From a bacterium (GTDB taxonomy: Bacteria > Vulcanimicrobiota > Xenobia > RGZZ01), in contig JAJXVI010000003.1 in NCBI GenBank assembly GCA_021782195.1, positions 1 to 17,693 on the forward strand: a stretch of DNA of 17,693 nucleotides. Reading direction: 5' to 3'. How positions within the stretch are numbered: the stretch's first letter is position 1; each line of letters starts with the position of its first letter. A program made the translations under genes and the position numbers. The notes below the pieces were generated by a model. The model saw only the letters and a program-made list of their open reading frames with translations, ran no database searches and was not told where the DNA came from. Below are positions 13,975 through 17,693 of the stretch, one piece after another.

Positions 13975-15279
13975 CTACACCACCTCGCGAACCAGGGGGC
14001 GGGCGCCCGTGGGTTCATCAGACCATTGGAATGCACGTTCAACGAATCGCCTGGCTTCCCCAAGGCTGGTTCGATCGTTCACATGCAGGGTTGCAAGCAG
14101 GTCGCCTTCGCGCAACAACTGGCCAGCCCGGGCAGCCAGCACCACGCCCACGGCCGGATCGATGACGTCTTCCTTCTTGGTTCGACCGGCACCAAGCAGC
14201 ATGGCGGCGCGCCCGATGTCGAGAGCGTCGACGCCACTGCACCACCCCTCCCGAGGCGCGCGCATCTCGATACGGTCGCCTGCCTGGGGCAGCAGGCCAG
14301 GGTCGTGCGCCACTCGCGGGTCTCCGCCCTGCGCCTCGATCATTTCCGCCAGCTTCTCCAGGGCGGCACCGGAGCGAAGAACCGCCTCGGCCTTGACGCG
14401 TCCTTCAGCCGGAGTTTTAGCGAGGTTTCCCAGCGCGAGCAGGTGTCCGCACAGCACCAGCGAGACCTCCCACAGCGGCGTGCCCACGTGCTTGCCGGAG
14501 AGAATCTCGATCGCCTCCTGCACTTCCAGGGCATTCCCGATGAATGCGCCGAGAGGCGTCTCCATGTCGGTAATGACGGCGCTCACAGAGCGACCCAGGC
14601 GACGTCCGATATCCACCATCGACTTCGCGAGACGACGAGAATCCTCGAGAGTCTTCATGAAGGCGCCGCGTCCGGTCTTGACGTCAAGCACGATGGCCTG
14701 CGCCCCGGCCGCAATTTTCTTGCTCATGACCGAGCTCGAGATGAGCGGAATGCTGTCGACCGTCGCCGTCACGTCGCGAAGGGCGTAGAACCGGCTGTCC
14801 GCCGGCACCAGGGTCGGTGTCTGACTGATGACAGCCACGCCAATACGAGAAACCTGGGCAAGAAACTGGTCACGCGAAAGGCGAGTGGAAAGACCGGGAA
14901 TCGACTCGAGCTTGTCGAGAGTGCCGCCGGTGTGGCCGAGACCGCGTCCGCTCATCTTGGCCACCCTGGCACCACACGCGGCCGCAAGAGGGGCCAGAAC
15001 AAGGGTCGTGGTGTCACCCACCCCTCCCGTGGAGTGCTTGTCGACCTTCACCCCTTCTATCGAGGACAGATCAATCTGCTCTCCAGACCCCGCCATTGCA
15101 ATCGTCAGGGCAGCGGTCTCCGCGTCGGTCATGCCGCGCAGGTAGGCCGCCATCAGGAACGCCGTAATCTGATAGTCGGGAATCGCCTGCTCCGCAGTCC
15201 CCCGACAGAAGAACGTCAGTTCGTCGGCGCTCAGTTCCTCGCCGTCACGCTTCTTGCGTATGATGTCGATGGCGCGCAT
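13975..15279 (-). CDS. Pyrimidine-nucleoside / thymidine phosphorylase
   Basis: The enzyme splits thymidine, and in the broader PyNP type also uridine, with phosphate to give the free base and (deoxy)ribose-1-phosphate. The 434-residue protein carries the family signature. VKVDKHSTGGVGD (77-89) holds the phosphate-binding Lys and Ser with catalytic His82. SGRGLGHTGGTLDKLES (110-126) follows. YALRDVT (R168) and SSSVMSKKIA (S183, K187) match E. coli DeoA R171, S186 and K190 with a constant offset of 3. The ATG at 15279 has AGGAGG 5 nt before it; a GTG two codons earlier overlaps that site and is rejected. It lies 18 nt downstream of the purine phosphorylase gene, so the two are surely one operon. 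Whether it is Pdp (EC 2.4.2.2) or DeoA (EC 2.4.2.4) in specificity I cannot settle. Confidence 0.96.
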   Translation of the reverse strand: MRAIDIIRKKRDGEELSADELTFFCRGTAEQAIPDYQITAFLMAAYLRGMTDAETAALTIAMAGSGEQIDLSSIEGVKVDKHSTGGVGDTTTLVLAPLAAACGARVAKMSGRGLGHTGGTLDKLESIPGLSTRLSRDQFLAQVSRIGVAVISQTPTLVPADSRFYALRDVTATVDSIPLISSSVMSKKIAAGAQAIVLDVKTGRGAFMKTLEDSRRLAKSMVDIGRRLGRSVSAVITDMETPLGAFIGNALEVQEAIEILSGKHVGTPLWEVSLVLCGHLLALGNLAKTPAEGRVKAEAVLRSGAALEKLAEMIEAQGGDPRVAHDPGLLPQAGDRIEMRAPREGWCSGVDALDIGRAAMLLGAGRTKKEDVIDPAVGVVLAARAGQLLREGDLLATLHVNDRTSLGEARRFVERAFQWSDEPTGARPLVREVV

Positions 15280-15297
15280 GGCCACCTCCTCGGGGGT

Positions 15298-16194
15298 TCA
15301 GTGATGACCCGACGTCGCCGTGGGCGCGGGCGCGGGCAGATCGCGAAGAATACCGCGAATGAGGCGGATGAAGCGGGGCTTCGCCTCGTTCGCCTGGGCG
15401 ACCACGGCCTCGTGGTTTGCTTCCTCATACGTGCCGTGAAGCGCGTTCGTGACGCACGAGACTCCGAGCACGCGAAGGCCGCTGTGACGCGCCACGATCA
15501 CCTCAGGCACGGTGGACATGCCAACAGTCTCCGCGCCAAACTGCCGGAAGAAGGCTATCTCCGCCCGGGTTTCGTAACTCGGCCCTGAAAGCGCCAGGTA
15601 GACCGCGTCCTTGAGATCGAGCCCCTGCGCTTTCGCCACGTCGTGCGCATACGTGCGCAGCACCACGTCGTAGGCGTCATCCATCCGTGGAAAACGTGGT
15701 CCCAACGCCTCTGCGTTCGGACCACGGAGAGGGTTCATGCCCATGAAGTTGATGTGGTCGCGTATCGTGGCCAGATCACCCGGGATGAGCTTCTCGGCAA
15801 TTCCCCCGACCGCATTGGTCACGAGCATGGTGTGCGCGCCGAGCGCCTTCATGAGACGCACGGAGAAGGTGATCTCCTCCATCGTGTATCCCTCGTAATA
15901 GTGCACACGCCCCTGATAGACCAGCACGTTGCGCCCTTCCAGGGTCCCCATCACCAGCGTGCCGGCGTGACCCATTACGGTCGAGCGGGGAAAGTGAGGG
16001 ATCTCGGCATAGTCGAGACGTACGGCATCTTCCACTTCAAGTGCGAGGTCGCCCAGACCCGAGCCGAGAATGACGCCGACCTCCGGCCGCCACTCGGGGC
16101 TTGCTGCTGCACGCGACGTGCCCTGTTTGCTGGCAAGCCGACGAATGGCGGCGGCAGCCTCCTGGATCTTGTCTGACAGAGTGGGACCCGACAT
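15298..16194 (-). CDS. punA: Purine nucleoside phosphorylase, trimeric PNP class
   Basis: It splits inosine, guanosine and their deoxy forms with phosphate into base and (deoxy)ribose-1-phosphate. In the 298-residue protein I see the phosphate loop GVILGSGLGDL (40-50, Ser45), GRVHYYEGY (95-103), LVTNAVGGI (124-132), SGPSYETRAE (203-212, with the purine-contacting Glu208), VGMSTVPEVIVARH (224-237) and GVSCVTNALHG (244-254, Asn250 as base contact). All positions expected for an active trimeric, 6-oxopurine-specific PNP are present. Residues 1-35 form a short Ala-rich extension. The ATG at 16194 has GGAGGAG 5 nt upstream. It is followed at 18 nt by the pyrimidine phosphorylase gene and preceded on the same strand by the duplicated exported protein. 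Confidence 0.96.
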   Translation of the reverse strand: MSGPTLSDKIQEAAAAIRRLASKQGTSRAAASPEWRPEVGVILGSGLGDLALEVEDAVRLDYAEIPHFPRSTVMGHAGTLVMGTLEGRNVLVYQGRVHYYEGYTMEEITFSVRLMKALGAHTMLVTNAVGGIAEKLIPGDLATIRDHINFMGMNPLRGPNAEALGPRFPRMDDAYDVVLRTYAHDVAKAQGLDLKDAVYLALSGPSYETRAEIAFFRQFGAETVGMSTVPEVIVARHSGLRVLGVSCVTNALHGTYEEANHEAVVAQANEAKPRFIRLIRGILRDLPAPAPTATSGHH

Positions 16195-16368
16195 GCCTGC
16201 TCCTCCAGAGCGCTTCGCCGATTCTGCACCCGACGAACACCACGCGACCCATCCGTTGCGGGAACGCGGGCCATGGGTGGTGGGGGTGCGTAGCCCGTAC
16301 CGTTCCAGGAAGCCGGTTGAATGTCCTTCCCGCAGCGTCCGGGGACGACCACGGGACCGGCCGGTAGA

Positions 16369-17262
16369 TCAGTGCAGAAGCTGGCGCGGGTGCGTCGCCA
16401 GAAGGTGCATCAGGCGGGCGTGCGTGCCGTACACCACGATCCGCACGTGCGGGGGAAGGGACCGCCCGCGAAGGCAGGGAGGAAGCGCGCCGCGGTCCGG
16501 TACGAGGAACAGACAATGCTTTCCAGCACCGAGCGCCACACCGGTCTCCACCCACATCCCAGAACCGACCGGCGCGCGCGAATACACGTAGAAGACGCAG
16601 CGCTTCGAGGAACGCACCGCAGTCACGTCGTGACGCAACGCCACGGAGGGTGGATCGAAATCTGCGGAACTCTTGATTCGCAGGGCTTCGCAGAAGTTGC
16701 GCGACGACCCGCAGTGGGTCTGCAGGGCCTGCGAGATGGCCGCGAGATGGGTGCGCGCTTCGGCGTACTGGGCCTTGGACAGGCTCGTCATCAGGCATCC
16801 CATGAAGGTATCGTGCGCAATCGGCACAGGCCTGACACGCCGTGGGTGCAGGACGATGCCTCTCACGGAGTTGTCCGTCTTGACCGCCACCTGCCCGGGA
16901 TAGGCTCCATCGGCCTCGCGCAGAAACCACGGCAGTTCATCACGCCGAGGAGTGAGGTAGATGCTTGGGCGGCCGGCCGCCAGCGCGATGCCGGAAGCCA
17001 CCAGGCCGTCGATCGCCCCCGGATTCAAGACACGCAAGGTGAAGCCCGCGCAATGCCGAAGCAACGCAGGGTCCACGCGCCGGCCGACCTGCGTGTTCAC
17101 CATCCACGTGTTCAGAGCAAAAGACCCGTGTTCGAGCGCCCGGGTCACAGCCGCGATGTGGGCCGCGAATCTGCCGGCTGGTGCCGCGACAGAGCGCTGC
17201 GTGACCAGCCAGGTCGACAATACTGCAATGAGGAGCATCAAGAAATAGCGTGAGCGTTTCAT
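16369..17262 (-). CDS. Exported protein with two tandem deoxyribosyltransferase/TIR-like Rossmannoid domains
   Basis: A 297-residue protein with an N-terminal signal peptide or anchor (MKRSRYFLMLLIAVLSTWLV). The rest is an internal duplication with a period of about 140-150 residues. HIAAVTRALEHG (35-46) matches HLAAISQALQTH (172-183), and VASGIALAAGRP then RRDELPWFLRE (88-116) matches VETGVALGAGK then DRGALPPCLRG (238-266). The pattern of a hydrophobic strand, then E-x-G-x-A-x-x-x-G-(K/R), a strand and LP is that of nucleoside 2-deoxyribosyltransferases and TIR-like nucleotide-binding domains. Copy two keeps the Glu (E239); copy one has Ala (A89). Neighbours are two nucleoside phosphorylases. 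The ATG at 17262 has no ribosome site. GTG at 17325 is an alternative, and so is a CTG at about 17292, 8 nt after AAGGAG. The fold call is my own reading from motifs; the specific function is unknown. Confidence 0.78.
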   Translation of the reverse strand: MKRSRYFLMLLIAVLSTWLVTQRSVAAPAGRFAAHIAAVTRALEHGSFALNTWMVNTQVGRRVDPALLRHCAGFTLRVLNPGAIDGLVASGIALAAGRPSIYLTPRRDELPWFLREADGAYPGQVAVKTDNSVRGIVLHPRRVRPVPIAHDTFMGCLMTSLSKAQYAEARTHLAAISQALQTHCGSSRNFCEALRIKSSADFDPPSVALRHDVTAVRSSKRCVFYVYSRAPVGSGMWVETGVALGAGKHCLFLVPDRGALPPCLRGRSLPPHVRIVVYGTHARLMHLLATHPRQLLH

Positions 17263-17347
17263 GGCGCAGGAGCGTTCGAATAGCAGTTGACCGGCTCCTT
17301 TTCCGTCCTGTCGATTCGTTCGCACTTCTCACGCACGCTCAGGGTAT

Positions 17348-17377
17348 TTGACACCCCCCCGTTCCATTGCGTATAAT
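17348..17377 (+). promoter_or_regulatory. Full-consensus sigma-70 promoter (TTGACA, 18-nt spacer, TATAAT)
   Basis: The -35 TTGACA is at 17348-17353 and the -10 TATAAT at 17372-17377, with both hexamers perfect. The spacer of 18 nt begins with seven C in a row (17354-17360). Transcription should start near 17384, giving the ABC exporter gene a leader of only about 13 nt. The same stretch lies upstream of the leftward exported protein gene. Confidence 0.85.
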
Positions 17378-17396
17378 GCAGCCCGAGGCACGATCC

Positions 17397-17693
17397 GTGA
17401 GCACACTCCCTTCCCAAGACCGCCAGTCCGCGGGCTTTTTTCATGTGGCCCGCCGCCTCTGGTGGTACGGGCGCCGTTATCGCCTGCTCTTCGCCGGAGC
17501 GATTGCGTCTTCAGTGGTGCTCAACTTCGCCAACCTGATCCGCCCGTGGCTGGTCAAGGAACTGACCGACAAGATCCTGATCGGCACCAGCCTCAAGGGC
17601 AAGGAGCACCTGCTGCTCGAAATTCTCGCGGGAATGCTCGGCGCCACGCTCTGCAAGGGTTTGTTCACGTGGTTTCAGGGAGTCGCCCTCAAT
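17397..17693 (+). CDS. ABC exporter, N-terminal part of the transmembrane domain (gene runs off the window)
   Basis: The first 99 residues of a fused-type ABC exporter, MsbA-like in appearance. RRLWWYGRRYRLLFAGAIAS leads into membrane helix 1 (about 30-50), then NLIRPWLVKELTDKILIG, the usual 'P-x-L-x-K-x-L-x-D' segment after helix 1, and helix 2 (about 72-98). The nucleotide-binding domain would be beyond base 17693. Lipids, lipid A or drugs are typical cargo, and none can be assigned. The start is GTG at 17397 with GAGG 8 nt upstream. An in-frame ATG at 17376 overlaps the -10 box and lies upstream of the predicted transcript start, so it is unlikely to be used from this promoter. Confidence 0.9.
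   Translation, partial: MSTLPSQDRQSAGFFHVARRLWWYGRRYRLLFAGAIASSVVLNFANLIRPWLVKELTDKILIGTSLKGKEHLLLEILAGMLGATLCKGLFTWFQGVALN

Noticed and set aside
13696..15588. 630-residue open frame on the plus strand
   Set aside because: It lies antisense to the two phosphorylases and the methyltransferase start. Its His/Arg/Gly-rich sequence has no domain and is a shadow of GC-rich genes.
16321..17253. 310-residue plus-strand frame
   Set aside because: It is antisense to the exported two-domain protein, with no recognisable motif and an Arg/His-rich composition.

Overview
The window is about 17.7 kb of GC-rich bacterial chromosome with 14 genes that I consider real. Two are cut by the window edges: mfd on the left and an ABC exporter on the right. 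Two secreted proteins end in PEP-CTERM-type tails, and there is a PlsC-like acyltransferase and an MsbA-like exporter. Together these suggest a Gram-negative, exosortase-bearing organism, as found in Verrucomicrobiota, Planctomycetota, Armatimonadota and some Proteobacteria. No rRNA or other marker allows a firmer placement. Most genes are housekeeping or accessory metabolism. I see no transposase, integrase, tRNA or cas gene.

Layout. 1-2151 (-): transcription-repair coupling factor Mfd, C-terminal half outside the window. 2392-3075 (+): small PEP-CTERM protein whose 3' end overlaps by 14 bp the end of the convergent 608-residue protein of 3062-4888 (-), which has a disordered N-terminus and a small conserved C-terminal domain. 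4889-5448: regulatory spacer with three GTRAACA motifs, a 61-bp-period direct repeat, a hairpin and a hexamer-repeat tract. 5449-6210 (+): acyltransferase starting at TTG, whose 3' end runs into a second hexamer-repeat tract. 6211-7075: gene-free, carrying two perfect 36-bp direct repeats separated by exactly 36 bp (CRISPR-like). 7076-7765 (-): second PEP-CTERM protein. 8050-8102: a 53-bp perfect AT-rich palindrome. 8187-9839 (-): M1 metallopeptidase. 10188-10391 (+): dodecin. 10512-12116 (+): GT39-type membrane glycosyltransferase. 12474-13034 (+): TPR protein. 13091-13789 (-): SAM methyltransferase, probably starting at CTG. 13975-15279 (-) and 15298-16194 (-): pyrimidine- and purine-nucleoside phosphorylases. 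16369-17262 (-): exported protein made of two copies of a deoxyribosyltransferase/TIR-like fold. 17397-17693 (+): start of an ABC exporter behind a full-consensus promoter.

How the genes relate. The clearest functional unit is the leftward block 17262 to 13975, where the duplicated Rossmann-like protein, purine nucleoside phosphorylase and pyrimidine nucleoside phosphorylase lie in order on one strand. The two phosphorylases are 18 nt apart, each behind a strong Shine-Dalgarno sequence, and form a nucleoside salvage operon. The methyltransferase may be its distal member. The other genes are mostly single transcription units facing different ways.

The most unusual points are the duplicated exported protein in which one copy has lost the family's glutamate, the 608-residue modular protein, the solitary CRISPR-like repeat pair, the long perfect palindrome, the probable CTG start, and a promoter whose spacer contains a run of seven C.
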